Positions 36,457 to 47,875 of a stretch of DNA of 64,000 nucleotides are shown here, piece after piece. The DNA is from Bryopsis sp. KO-2023 (taxonomy: Eukaryota > Chlorophyta > Ulvophyceae > Bryopsidales > Bryopsidaceae), in the NCBI GenBank assembly GCA_030272585.1, contig BSYQ01000004.1:4898001-4962000 (forward strand). Reading direction: 5' to 3'. The translations under genes and the position numbers were made by a program. Each line of letters starts with the position of its first letter. The stretch's first letter is position 1. Under the pieces are notes generated by a model. That model was not told the DNA's origin, ran no database searches, and saw nothing but the letters and a program-made list of their open reading frames with translations.

Positions 36457-36461
36457 TGACT
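36457..36461 (+). repeat. 5-bp target duplication, right
   Basis: TGACT, matching 32593-32597, followed by CGTGATGTC of the host repeat. Confidence 0.8.
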
Positions 36462-36760
36462 CGTGATGTCTCGTTGGAATCAGAAAACACAGAGTGTTTC
36501 TCCAGGCAATTCCTCCTGCGTCGATCTTGCCCCGATCAATCATACCACTGAGCAAGAAACACACTAGATCGACACCCATCGTAACAAAGCGGAGGAACGG
36601 CGGCGCAAAGATTTGGACAAAACCCACAAACAAGACGCTTCCTCTCTCTTGGAGTTCTCATATACGGCATTGCCTCGGAAAGCATTGGAAAGACGTGAGC
36701 TGACATGTTTCTTTGAATGGACCTGTGGGAAATTTGGCTTCTCCACCATCAAGAAAAATA
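36462..36760 (-). repeat. distal upstream part of sulfotransferase segment, copy 2
   Basis: This continues the copy 2 upstream homology on the far side of the retroelement. It is related to about 40800-41090 of copy 3, sharing for example GCCGCCG...CTCCGCTTTGTTACGA and GAGAAGCCAAATTTCCCACAG on the minus strand. Confidence 0.65.
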
Positions 36761-37512
36761 AAATAAAAAGAGCAAGGGAAATCCCAAGAAAACAGTAGGG
36801 TTCTGTCCCAGGAAAGGCATTTGTTTTTTTAGTCCTTATTGTCGTGGTTACCATCGCACTCCACGTGTCGAAAGGAAAGGCTCGAAATCAATTCTACCGA
36901 TGGTTTGCCTCAGCATTGAAGTAAAAATGAATGTCAGTTTTCCGATAGCATGCTTTTTCCATATATTTTTTCATGCTTTTTTTTCATATTTTTTCTTTTC
37001 CCAGCCTTTTTGCTACACTTCTTCCTTCCAGAATACAAAGTGCATCATTGTTTTCTGACTCCAAGCTCTACTCTGCGCTCCTCTACTATAGTGTAGTGTG
37101 GTGGTAGTGAGCGCTGTTGTGACACAAACATGCTCGAGTTGTGGTTTTTCGCATGTTGTTCCATGTCAGTTTTGGGTTCAGGCTTGGAGGAAGCCGTTAA
37201 CCCCTCTTGCAGGCTTGAGCCAAAAATTCGAAATGTGTCCGGAAATTTTTACCACCGATCCCTTTCATTCGGTCGGTGACAAGACAAGAATATCGAGAAA
37301 AAAAATCCCTGAACCAGACATATGTGAAGACTACTTCTTACATGCATAAATTACAACGAAACAAACAACAGTTGAGAGCTGGCAAAAAGTCAAGCCCTGC
37401 AATCAAGCGCAATCTCAGCTTCCAAAAGACAACTGCCCAAACACTTGAAACCCCCCTTTTACATTTTGTGGAAACTCAAAGTTGCAATCCCTCAACCTCA
37501 CCACGCATTTGT
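36761..37512. other. stretch without a supported gene
   Basis: Mixed T-rich and A-rich DNA between the sulfotransferase-linked repeat and the Pmp-like remnant. Nothing recognisable was seen. Confidence 0.5.
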
Positions 37513-38092
37513 TCAGTTGCTTGATCCTGAATCAAAATTCCCAACGATGTCCCCTCCTCCCTCCGAAGCAGTTTTATTGACGAGGGTGTCGATTATGAAG
37601 TAAGCGTAGCTGGTCATGAGAGGCGCTGGCGTCCTGTTCATCACTGAATCGATATTTATGCCAGTATACGAAAAGGCTCCGCCTTCTCTGGCGATATTGT
37701 TCACGGACGTGAATTCTGTGCAATTCAACGAGAAGCTGCGCAGCCAAGTCGACGTACGGAACGACACGGCGCCCCCCGTCAGCGCAGCATTGGAAGTAAA
37801 CTCACAAGCCTCCACGTTTGTGTTTTTTTATATATGCTTATAAGTATACAAGCATATATACTTATATGCTTTAAGTATGCTGCGCCGCCAATCCCAGCCA
37901 CGTTGCTTGAGAAAGAGCAGCCTCCAAGGTACGCCTGAACGCCGCGCCCTTCGATCATCAGCGCTCCACCGCGTCCAGGGATCCCCATGTCGTCAGAGCC
38001 CTCAAAATTCCAGCTCGCTTCGTTTCCAACGAAGTTCGAACCAACGACATGGAAATTCGAGTCTTCTTCGTACCATTCTCGCTCTTTTATCC
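37513..38092 (-). pseudogene. Pmp-like adhesin gene fragment with palindromic insertion
   Basis: Read on the minus strand, an acceptor (AAACAG at about 38093-38098) opens an exon with Pmp-type repeats: FVGNEASW, GRGGALMI, FSSNVAGIGGAAY, then FTSNAALTGGAVSF and FTSVNNIAREGGAFSY. These GGA(I/L/A/F) and FxxN motifs mark beta-helical surface proteins of the chlamydial Pmp family, also known in some algae. Between GGAAY and EACEFTSN the frame is interrupted by a TA-rich stretch with a near-perfect inverted repeat (37836-37869). It has no usable GT-AG borders and puts the two halves in different frames. The gene lies directly downstream of sulfotransferase copy 3. The first 20 or so bases of its exon were carried with copy 1. 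Confidence 0.6.
37836..37869. repeat. AT-rich palindrome inside Pmp-like coding DNA
   Basis: Arms GCTTATAAGTATA (37836-37848) and TATACTTATATGC (37857-37869) pair at 12 of 13 positions around an 8-base loop. Confidence 0.8.
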
Positions 38093-41000
38093 CTGTTTTT
38101 TTCAACCCAATACCCCCACACACTTTCTCAAAAAGAGAACAAAAAACAGTTTTTCTTCAAATGAAAATTTCGGTCCATCACTTAATGCTCAAATTACATG
38201 ACTCGGCACCAATACAATCACCATGGGGCATCCTTTATAAAAACAATTCCCCTTGAATTTAAAAAGCAACGTATCTATCATCTCCCTGCGACTAACCTCC
38301 TCAAACCCCATGTGAGTGCACGTGCCTTCCTCTAATTTTATTTTTCTGGGGATTGTTTTCCGAAAAAGGAAAAATAAAGTGATACAACAAAGCCCGACAC
38401 CAAAAATGTACAAATTTACAAACGCAAACTATTACCCCACTTTTTTCATCCTCGTGTTGTAAGTCTCTTTCGTAGCTTTCTTTTCTCGGACGCAGTTCAA
38501 CAAGCACTCTAAAACACCTTTTCAGAAAGTCTGGCTGTTACAAGCTTAGGTTCACCAGTTCCACTTAAAAGACTCTCCACACTGTCTTATTGTTCCTCTC
38601 ACGATTTCATTCACCCCCACAAGTCAACACAACTGCATCCCACTTCATCCCACTCAACCTTACTCACACTCTTCCATTTTACTATGCCCACAATCCAATT
38701 TCGTCTCAGTTTGCGATTCACAACACTCGGAAAAAAAAATTCACCACCGACTTTTCTGTTTTTTATTGTTAGTGCTTCAAAAAACTTTATGTGTCTATGT
38801 TTAAAACAACTCCTCACAATACCAAGTCCTTAGAATATCCTCCTCCGTAAAATTGAATCAGGGAAGATAACCAAAAAAAAATCATGTACTACTCAAATCC
38901 AGATAGGTGCTTACGTCTCGACTCCACCCAAATTCCTCGAATGCCACAAAATCCATCTCATATATTCGAAACACTTTATTCAATATCTCAGGGGTATAAT
39001 ATTGCTGCACTTTTTCGTCTCGCTCCACGCTGACAGTAGCCGGCCTGATCTTGGACGAAAGATGCTTCACGTTTTCCATCTCAGCAAAAATCGGTGCAGT
39101 TCCATTGGGTCCCCATCCGGACGCCCCCATGTCTTCCCAAAGATCAACGGATTCCAAAAACTTTTTCACCCCCTTTTCACGTTCCTCGAAATCCAAAAAC
39201 TTGGTGTAGGAGACCGTGTCTGTCTCACATACCAGCGATTGCGGCCTGAAATGTATGTCAAGAGATTGCCGAGGAGCGGATTCAATAATGTCGACAAATT
39301 CCTCAAACGTGGGGGGCTCCGCAACCTTGTCTTCCCCCCAACTCCCTTCCGGCAGGAGACTGTATCTTCTAGCGCTGAGTATTTTGTTCAGATATGCTGA
39401 CAACGCCCGATCCACCGGATTTCTGACCATTGCCATTTTGATGAAGTTTGGATTTTCCAGGTCGTCATTTCGGATCTCTTCCCGGTATACATTTCGAATA
39501 TCGTGCATCAATCTGCTGCTCCAGTTGGGATCCCCATTCATTCTTTTGACCAGCATCAACATGACTGTGCTAGCAACTTTGGGGACCAGACACACCACCA
39601 TAGATTTCTCTGAGGCGTAAACAAGGTGAGGATTGAAGTGGGTGCGCCGCAACTGCAATGGCTCCTGCCATTCTGTTTGAATTCACACAGAAAAAAACTG
39701 TGAGAACGAATCAGCAAAAAAGAACAGCTCTTGCCCATTCAACCAGCCAAAAATATATGCTTTCGAAGATGTTGCAAAGAAAAACTGGCTAACGAGGTTC
39801 TCATCTCAGCATTTTTTTTCTACGTCCAATTTAAATGAAGACGGACGATATTCACATCGGACGATATTCACATGCTCGCTCCAAATATGACTTAGCAAAT
39901 GAACTCTGCACTTAATTTTTGATGCAATAGGGGATCAAAGTTTCTTCTTCGCAAAGGAAGTGGGCTGATTTGCTTCGAATTTTTTATGTGTTATTTTTAT
40001 TTTTTTTTCATTTTTTCATTTTTTAAACTTTTTTCAGTAGCATTCAAGAAAATGCATAAATGTTCAATCCGTAACATCATAGTCCAGCTTTCTGATAGGT
40101 ATTCACAAAGATTTCTGTTTTTTTTGCTGGGAGGTAGGAAAAGAACATATTAAAAAAAACAGTACCTTGAATGTCATCCTGGGAATACCACATATAAATA
40201 TAAAACAACATCAGAGCAGCCACCACCAATGCAAGCCCTTTCCTGCAGCTGAACCTCCCTTCAACATTGTTCTGCATTCGGAAAAAAGGTAAATAAAACA
40301 ATGAATCGCAGGGAAAAGAGCCACAATTGCTGACACAATCGACAATGATCGGGTTTCACCTGAGATTTTGCCATTAATTGGGAATGGGATGTCCAAAACA
40401 AATTGGGGGCCAAAAAAAATGTTTTTTTTTGCTAAGGAGAAGGGCGCGCTCAGAAAAACAAGACTGTGCAAAGCAAAATTTTTGTTTCGTTTTATTTTTC
40501 TGGGTCCACATAATCTTGGATGGGCCAGAGCGTCTGACGTGGGGGCCAGGGCCCCCCCTGGCCACGCCTACGCCAATAACACACACGAGATCCGACGGAG
40601 TTTCACTCTGCGTCAAAACGGCTTCCAGAAGAAAAACACACCTGACCGCCTCTCGTCATGTCGAATCCCGACTCCACAAATTCAGGTTTCCCCCCAGGCA
40701 CTGTGAAAACTGTAACGAAAAGTTGGCACGATGCCTATACGAGAGATATTCTTCTTGGCTGGGACGATACGTGACCTGCGGGGCGATTTGACTCGTGACT
40801 CCTCTTTAGAACAAGAAACACAAGTGTGTTTATGCAGGCGTGCACGAAGGGGCGGCTCGTGCGTCGATCTTGCCCCGTTCATGCCCCAGCAGGGTGTTCA
40901 GCTGAACACGAAAGACACCAGATCCGCCCCCGTCGTAACAAAGTGGAGAGACGGCGGCGGCAAAACATACAAACAAGATACTCTCTGGGAGTTCTCATAT

Positions 41001-41100
41001 CTGGCATTGCCGCCACGGGCAAATGAAAGCTATGAAAGTGAAGTGACCTGGCGCCATGTTTCTGTGATCTGTGGGAAATTTGGCTTCTCACCAGATCGGG
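38073..41100 (-). repeat. duplicated sulfotransferase segment, copy 3
   Basis: This is the longest copy: about 800 bp upstream of the gene, the gene itself, and a 3' flank that runs into the Pmp-like exon. The 3' flank is about 250 bp longer than in copy 1, with the extra DNA near 38380-38720. Because it contains both ends seen in the other copies, it or its ancestor is the likely source. Confidence 0.7.
38882..40277 (-). CDS. Golgi carbohydrate sulfotransferase, copy 3
   Basis: Exons 40277-40166 and 39672-38882 give 300 residues, the same structure as copy 1. The N-terminus (MQNNVEGRFSCRKG) leads into a signal anchor, so it is a type II Golgi protein that should sulfate a lumenal glycan using PAPS. 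The cofactor motifs VPKVAST and MVRNPVDRALSAY are intact. It differs from copy 1 by scattered substitutions (for example LRRTHFNP for LQRTHFNH). Start codon, splice sites and stop are intact, so it is likely functional. Its 3' flank abuts the Pmp-like remnant. Confidence 0.85.
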
Positions 41101-44100
41101 GATCGACGATTTGCCTCAACAATGAGATAAAAATGAATATAAGTATTCTCACAGCATTGCTTTTTGATACATCTTTTCATGCTTTTTTCCTTTATTATGC
41201 GAACGATGAGGGCACCGATGAATGTGTGTCATGCAAGGAAATGCAGGGGGTGTACATTTCAAGGATTGTACAGAGAATGGGGAAAATTATGGGGATGGGG
41301 TTTTCTATAGAGGAACAATTGTTGGGGTTTTTTTTTGTTCTGTTTGCTGTTCGTTTGCCCGAAGGTCATATTCAATCCAGCAGCTTTTGCGCTGGCTTTT
41401 GGGTGGCCACCCCAATACTGGAGTGGTGGAGCATCCAAGAACACCATCCCTCACAAACCAATCAACCCCATCGATGAATGCTTGCGAAGTCCAACCTCGA
41501 CTGTCAACTTCATCCACCCACAGGTTGAGGGATCAATGAATCTCTGTTCAGTTAGCAGGCCCTGGTTTCACCAGAGGGTTGAACCTTCACTGGTTTTTGC
41601 AGCCTTGCGGTCAAATCCTATTACATCACACTGAATCAAGAAAACGCTTGGTTCAGCCCGCTCTCCAATGTTGTAAGGATTTTGAAGCCGGTGCAGTGAG
41701 GTTGGTATTTCGGAGAGGCACATGTGGAATAGTTATTTTCAAGTGTTCGTTTTTGCTCCAAATGAACTCGCTGTCACTTTTGGACATTGTTTCATGAAGT
41801 TTTATGTGTTCCTTGTGTTTCTGTATTTTCTTTCTGTCACAACCCATGGAATTGTCATAGCTCCATTTCTATCTGAGATGCATACAGACCCTACCCAAGA
41901 AAAGCCTCCATACTCGGGGGGGGGGGGGCTGATAAGATCGACCGATGCTTTCCCTCTAGGAACACTCGCCACATTTTTTCCCCCTCATCTATCTCCCTCT
42001 TTTCAGAATTTCACACAACAGGATTAGAGGCTCTCCCCAGAAGCGTACATTTACAGTTTGCAACTTTACAATATTTTCCCCATCGATAATCACCTGCGTT
42101 ATATTTCTCCCCCCCCCCCCCCCTCCTTACACATCGGAAATTGAAACGAAGAAAAATTGTGCCGCCCCAGTTTCTTTTTCCAATCAGCATCCCCAGTTGT
42201 AAGAATCACCCTTTCTTTTTTTTTTCTTTCCGTTTTTCTCTCCATCTTGTTGCTATTGTTGAATATTTTTAGGGAAGGACTTCCCTTTTTTTCTTCTTCT
42301 TTTGTTTGCAGGCCCAACCCATTTTTTTTTATATAAAGAAATACCATCGAAGAGAAGCGGAAAAGAAAAAAAAAATTGAAACAACTATGCCAGGGTTGAT
42401 ACACAAAAAAAAAAAAGCAACCGATAGAAAGTCACTTGGAAATCCATCCGTCGCTCCACCCTTCCTTTTTTTTCTTTCATTTTCTGTTCTCTTTGCGTAA
42501 AAACAAAACAATTGAAGGTCAAAACAGTGTCCCTTTCCCCAACCCCCCCCCCCCTTCTTACTTTTTCTTTCTTTCTTTTTCTTGTTCAAAACCCGTTCCT
42601 TGATTAAAAAGCCCAGCCCTCCCAACATCTCAAAAAATGAATCGTTCTCAGCACACAGATTGCCTCTCCGAGGCACTGGGGAGAGTTCCATCCACAGTTC
42701 GATGCTCAAATAAAATTCCAATCGATCTTTAAAGCAAAAGTCACAGAGACAGCACCACCACTACCAAATCAAAATTAAAATTAAAAAAAGGGGGATAATA
42801 AACAAACAAAAAAAATCAAACCATCAGAAAATCAAAGTTTCTCGCTCCCCCGCCCCCCCCCACCTTCCCCCTTCTCTTTCTCCACTATCTACCAGTCCAA
42901 GACAGCAACCACATTTTTTTTTTTTTTTTTGGGGGGGGGATTCTTTTACCTCCCCCCCCCCCTTTTTTTTCTTTTTTCTTCAAATTGAAAGAGCTCTGTC
43001 GCTTGCTTTTCTTTTAAAGCTAAGAAATAGAACCAACACCGATCGGAGGGGGATGACAGAAATATAAATAGACCCACCTACCTTCCTTCCGTTCACCCTT
43101 CCTCAGTGGACCTCCATTGCATCCATTTTTTTTCTTTTTTTAAAAAATCTTTTCTTGTGGCTGATTTTCTCAAACCCTCGAATTCCTTTCCTTTGGTCTC
43201 CTTATTTTTTTTTCTTTTTCCTTCATCCTCCACCACTTTTCTTGTTTGTTTTTTTTTCCATTCCCTTCTTTTATGTGCAAACCTCACCCAAGATGAAAAC
43301 CAAAGTGAAAGCCATCCGGTTTGAATTTAAAAAAGGAAATCCAGGAAAATAAACAAGGAAAATGACCAAAAGAAGGAGGTGTCAAATGCTTCGACTCCCT
43401 TTTGATAAAAATTATCATCCTTGCCCATCCAAGATATTTACTGCTGAAGTCCATCACAGTATTTCCCCACTCCCCCCCCCCCAAAAAAAAAAAAAAACAA
43501 AAAAAACACCCACACCTTTCCCTGATGTTTGCTTTCCAACTCCGAACTCCACACCCCCAAAAAAATAACCGCCTACTGAAAACGAAAAGGCTTAAATCTG
43601 AACAAGCCATCCATCAATATAAAAAGAAACCACCTGAACTGGGGGGAGAAAAAAAAATTGGGGTTACCAAACCAAACCAAAAACTGACGGCTGCCCATTC
43701 TTTTTTTTTTCTGTTGTTTTCTTCAAGGTGTTTTTTTTTCTTTTTTCTTTTCTTCCCCCCAGAAAGGGGTGGGTGGGGGTGGAGCGAGGGGGGGTGGGGG
43801 GGTGGGTCATTCCGATGGAGTCTCGTTTACGGTGCTTGGATAGCCGTGGGCAAGACCCACTCTCATTAGACTGTCGCCTGGATTTCCAACACGAGCAGCC
43901 ACCGAAAGCATGGTCTTCAACATTTCGTCTCGTTTCCGAGTCTGCACCACCCAAAAAAAAAACAAACATAAAAACTCCACCGAAGAAAAGAAAATTCCAA
44001 GCATAAAAAACCTACATGAATGGCCGGAAAAAAATAAAAATAAAAAAGAATTGCAGGATAAAAAAAAACCCTCATAGACAAAAAAAAAGACACAAACAGG

Positions 44101-44169
44101 GACATTGCAAAACATCATACGCATTGCTTCCAAGAGGCAAACATCGCCATTGGGCTTGCGATTTCATTA
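41101..44169. other. low-complexity region without supported genes
   Basis: A short plus-strand stretch near 41222-41310 (GNAGGVHFKDCTENG...YGDGVFY) has a faint Pmp look but no context. The rest is pyrimidine-rich on the plus strand, with long C, T and CnAn or TnGn runs (for example near 42100-42125, 42540-42560, 42913-42945, 43481-43500). A TATAAATAG-like box lies near 43063 with no gene assigned to it. Confidence 0.5.
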
Positions 44170-47110
44170 TTAAAAATAATAATAAAAAAAAAAATTGCAC
44201 AAAAAAAAGATCATTTGCTCTGTTCTTTTCCTAATTTGTATGTGTATCAGTCGCTCTCTCTCTCTCTCTCTCTTTTTTTGGCTTTTCACCTTGGCTGTTT
44301 TCTGTTGCACGTCGCAGCTGATTTTTCCCTGTTCGCGCAGCAGCATTCCCAAGGCCCTCTCCTTTTCTTCGTCCAGTTTTCGCTGGAACCAGGGGTGGGC
44401 CTTGATGTCTTCCACGGACATCCTACGCTTTTCGTTCAGGTCGAAAATGTGATCCAACATGTCTTGGCACTCGGGGGAAAGCTTGGCAGCAGCATCCCGC
44501 ACCCTGGCATTTTCCCTCCACTTGCTCTTGATTTGCTGCAGCCTGGATGAAACGAAAGAAAGGAAAAAAAAAGTAAGGTCGTCAGCAGCAAAAACCGAAA
44601 AAAAAAACAAAAAAAAACCCTAGGTGAAGGGAAAAATTGTTCGAGCAAATGGTGAATCACTGGGACCGAATATGAGAAAAAACTTGAAAAGCAAAAAAGA
44701 GTGAACGACGTGCTACCTCCCTTTCCCCCTCCATTTTAAATCTTTTCGACCGATCAATTCCTGAAGAGAGGCAACTGAGAAAAGAAGTTTGGCTTCCCCC
44801 CCCCCCTTCTTTCTCCTTTTCTTAAGTTTGCCCATTTTCAGGAAGAAAAAAAAAAAGCTGCTGAAACACTCACCAAACTTCGATTTGTGCCGCTGAAGTG
44901 TTGGGATCGGGATGTTCGCTGTGCTCGTAAGGAAACATTCCGAGCAGCATGACGAACAGCATGACCCCGCTGGCCCAAACGTCAGCCTTCCTGCCGTCGT
45001 AGCCCATCCTGCCACGCTTGCTGCTGATCAGCTGCACACAACAAAAGCAGCAAACACCAGAATGGCTTCAGTTGTTCATCACTGCTGCTTTTATTTTATT
45101 TTGGGGGGAAAACAATAGCCGCTTGGGAGAAGCCCCCCAAAAAATATATCCAGATCGTTTTTTGAGGATTCTTGTAAAAATGTTGTCGGGGCACCAGCGG
45201 TTTTTCGAACTCATGTGAATATATATGTATCAGCATCTTGGACGGGCGCTTTTCGCACAGTTCTTTGATGGTAAAACACACACACACACAGGAGAACTAC
45301 ACCTTTGATACCTTTGATGTGTGTGGTGTACATGTTTTTTTCTATATTGATTTCATCCTGTTCTTTAAAACAGGATGCCGTTTTTCTTGGAAAGCATTTT
45401 TTTTTAACAATCAATGTTCTGAATGAAAGAGATTGAAACAATTATGGACCACCACATTATATATATATATAAATATATATAAATAAAGCTGAAAGTCCTG
45501 CTGAACATATCCAATTGGAATTGGGGCACATCACTCGACGAATTTTAATTATTGTTAGTTTTGTTTTCGGTTTTTTCAATACCTCTGGGGACATGTAGAC
45601 TGGCGTTCCGATGTGGGTGTGCATGTTGGCATCTTCATCGAAATTCTTTGCGAAGCCGAAGTCGCATATTTTGATGAAAGGGGGTTTGCTGGAGTCCAGC
45701 AAGGTGTTGTCCAATTTTAAGTCCCGATGTGCGACGCTGTGCTTGTGGCAATACTCCACAGCGGATATGAATTGCTACATACCAAATAAAAAAAGGTTTA
45801 AAAGATGAACACAGAAGAAGAAGAAGAAGAAAAAAAGCATACATGAAGAGGCGAAAACAAAATCTCTTATGGGGTGAAAAAATATTTAAATATATATGGA
45901 CCTCCTCAAACAACAAAAAATGCAATGCTTTTTGTTTTATTTTCTGGCTTTTTTTTACAATGTCTGAATTTTAGAAAATAAAAAAACGCTGCTCAGCAGT
46001 CGTGGTGAGTACAAAAATTGCCTAGAAAAATTTTAGTTTTGAAAAACTACTATCCAGGGTCACCTCTGCCAACCCCGCTTTCCTTTCCCCCTTCTTTTTT
46101 AAATAATTTGTAAATTCATCCTACAAATTCGAAGGGAACACCAACCTTGAAAAAGAAAAGGGCTTCATCTTCTGCTAAAAAGAGACCCCCTCGGTCCTGG
46201 ACGGTGTCCCATCGATCCGACACATATTTGGTCAAAGTGCCGCCGGAGGCATATTCCAGAATAAGTGCGAGATGGCTGTTGGTCAGCACCACCTCTCGGG
46301 CATTCACTATGTTTGTGTGCCCTCCTCCCAGGTCACTTTGGATCTAACAGTTTAAAACAAAAAAAAAAAAAAAAAAAAAAAAACCCTTCAGAAAAACAGA
46401 AAGAAGGTGGGTTTCCCAAAGCGAGTCAAGTTTTATTCAGGTCCTACTGAGGTGAAACGTTGGGATGGACTCGAGCTTTTTGTTTTCTTTCGAAAGAAGA
46501 GGGGAGTGTGTAAGAGAAAAGGAAACGGAGGAGGAACGCAGTTCGATTTCGTCCGACTGCCAGCAGATATCACCGAAATCCATTCTGAGTGTGGGCACTC
46601 GGCTGTGCGAGTCCATGGAGCAAATTATGGATTCCAAGTAACGCGTTTCGTTTCCAACACTTCCGGCTTTATCCCACTCTTTCTTTCTTTCTTTTTTGAC
46701 TCCGAATCCTTGTTTTCCGAGATAATTCTCAATCCTTTACAGCGGTTGGTGGCCTTGGACGTCCGCACCTGAATCTCGTGGAGCAGCATCTCGTGCAACA
46801 CCTTGGGAATGGGTCTCTTTATCAGCTTCACGGCGACCAGCTCTTTCGTGGTGCTGTCCTCCATCAACCAGGTTTCCCCGGAGCCCCCCTCGCCCAGCAT
46901 GTGCTTCGTCACCAGAAAATCCAAACCAAACTGATTGGCAACTTTGGACGCCCCCCCGCTGTCAACCGCTTTCGCCTCGGGTTTCTTGCTCTGACCTTCG
47001 CCATTGTGGTGCTGCTGCTGTTTCTCGGCCGCTCCCCCATTCACCGCGTAGCTGACAGCGCGAGCGTTTATGGTCCCATCGCCATTAGGTTTACCCGCAC
47101 ACTGGCCCAT
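44170..47110 (-). CDS. SnRK2-like serine/threonine kinase
   Basis: Five exons on the minus strand (47110-46769, 46343-46146, 45774-45583, 45031-44874, 44542-44170) give 420 residues with consistent phases. The kinase signatures are complete: Gly loop GEGGSGE (73-79), VAVK lysine (Lys95), AHRDLKLDN (Asp198), CDFG (218-220) and YMSPE. TKELVAVK, RDLKLDNTLLD and YDGRKADVWASGVMLFVMLLG place it near plant SnRK2, kinases of osmotic-stress and ABA signalling; the regulatory input here is unknown. The N-terminus MGQCAGK fits N-myristoylation with a nearby cysteine for palmitoylation, so membrane attachment is likely, which is unusual for SnRK2. The last 50 residues come from an (AG)n run and T-rich DNA, so the true C-terminus may be spliced differently. 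Confidence 0.85.
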
Positions 47111-47875
47111 GACCCCCCTTTCCCCTCACCAGATCCGCAAGACACAAACCGACACCAAAAACTCGGGGATTTATCGAAACAACCAACTTCCTCCGTGCTT
47201 CCTTGCAGTCCCGCTCCTCGCTGGAATTCGTCCAACCACCTCCACCACCACCGACCGGCTTATCAAGGAAACAAGCGTGTTTTCTTACGCTCTGGTATCG
47301 TACGTGAGATCCAACAAAACACGATTGTGTGCAGGCGTGCTTTTTTTTTTCTGTTTCTTCCTGGACTCTTTAAGCAGTTTTGGACCAGTATATTAGCCAC
47401 GAAACTGCTCGCTGTGTGGGTTTCTGTGGGGTAGGTGGGGGTCGCGTCTGTGCAACACGTTGAGGAAGACAGACGGGGTCACACTCTCCAGTCATCAAAC
47501 CATATGACTAATGCATCACGTGGGAGAGCGTTTGCGGCGTTACGATGGGGGTCAACTACTGGGGGGGGGTTGCGGAAGGGCCCCCAATCGTCCAGGAAAC
47601 TGCTGCGGTGAAAAGGGACGTTACAGTCAAGCGAAGGGAGGAGGGGTGTTCACGAAGCCCTGGTCGTGGCACCGACACGTTGATTACGGAAAAACCTGCC
47701 CCTTTCTCGTGAGAAATGAGCCTGGCCATCGACGAATGGTCACACGTGTGCCCCTTCCCCTGCTTCAACTTCGCCGGATGTAAAAAATCGACACATCGAT
47801 GTGTCGATATCGACGCACTTTACGGCATTGATTGGCAAACGGAGGGGTTGGTGGTGATTCGATCGCTTTTTTTCG
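47111..47875. promoter_or_regulatory. divergent intergenic region, kinase/SET
   Basis: These 765 bp separate the start codons of the kinase (-) and SET (+) genes, so both promoters are expected here. No clear TATA box was seen. A short palindrome-like ACACATCGATGTGT lies near 47790. Confidence 0.4.

Noticed and set aside
43060-43140. TATAAATAG box followed by a short stretch ending in a T run, as for a small RNA gene
   Set aside because: No known snRNA or tRNA sequence or conserved internal element was seen, and T runs are common throughout the region.
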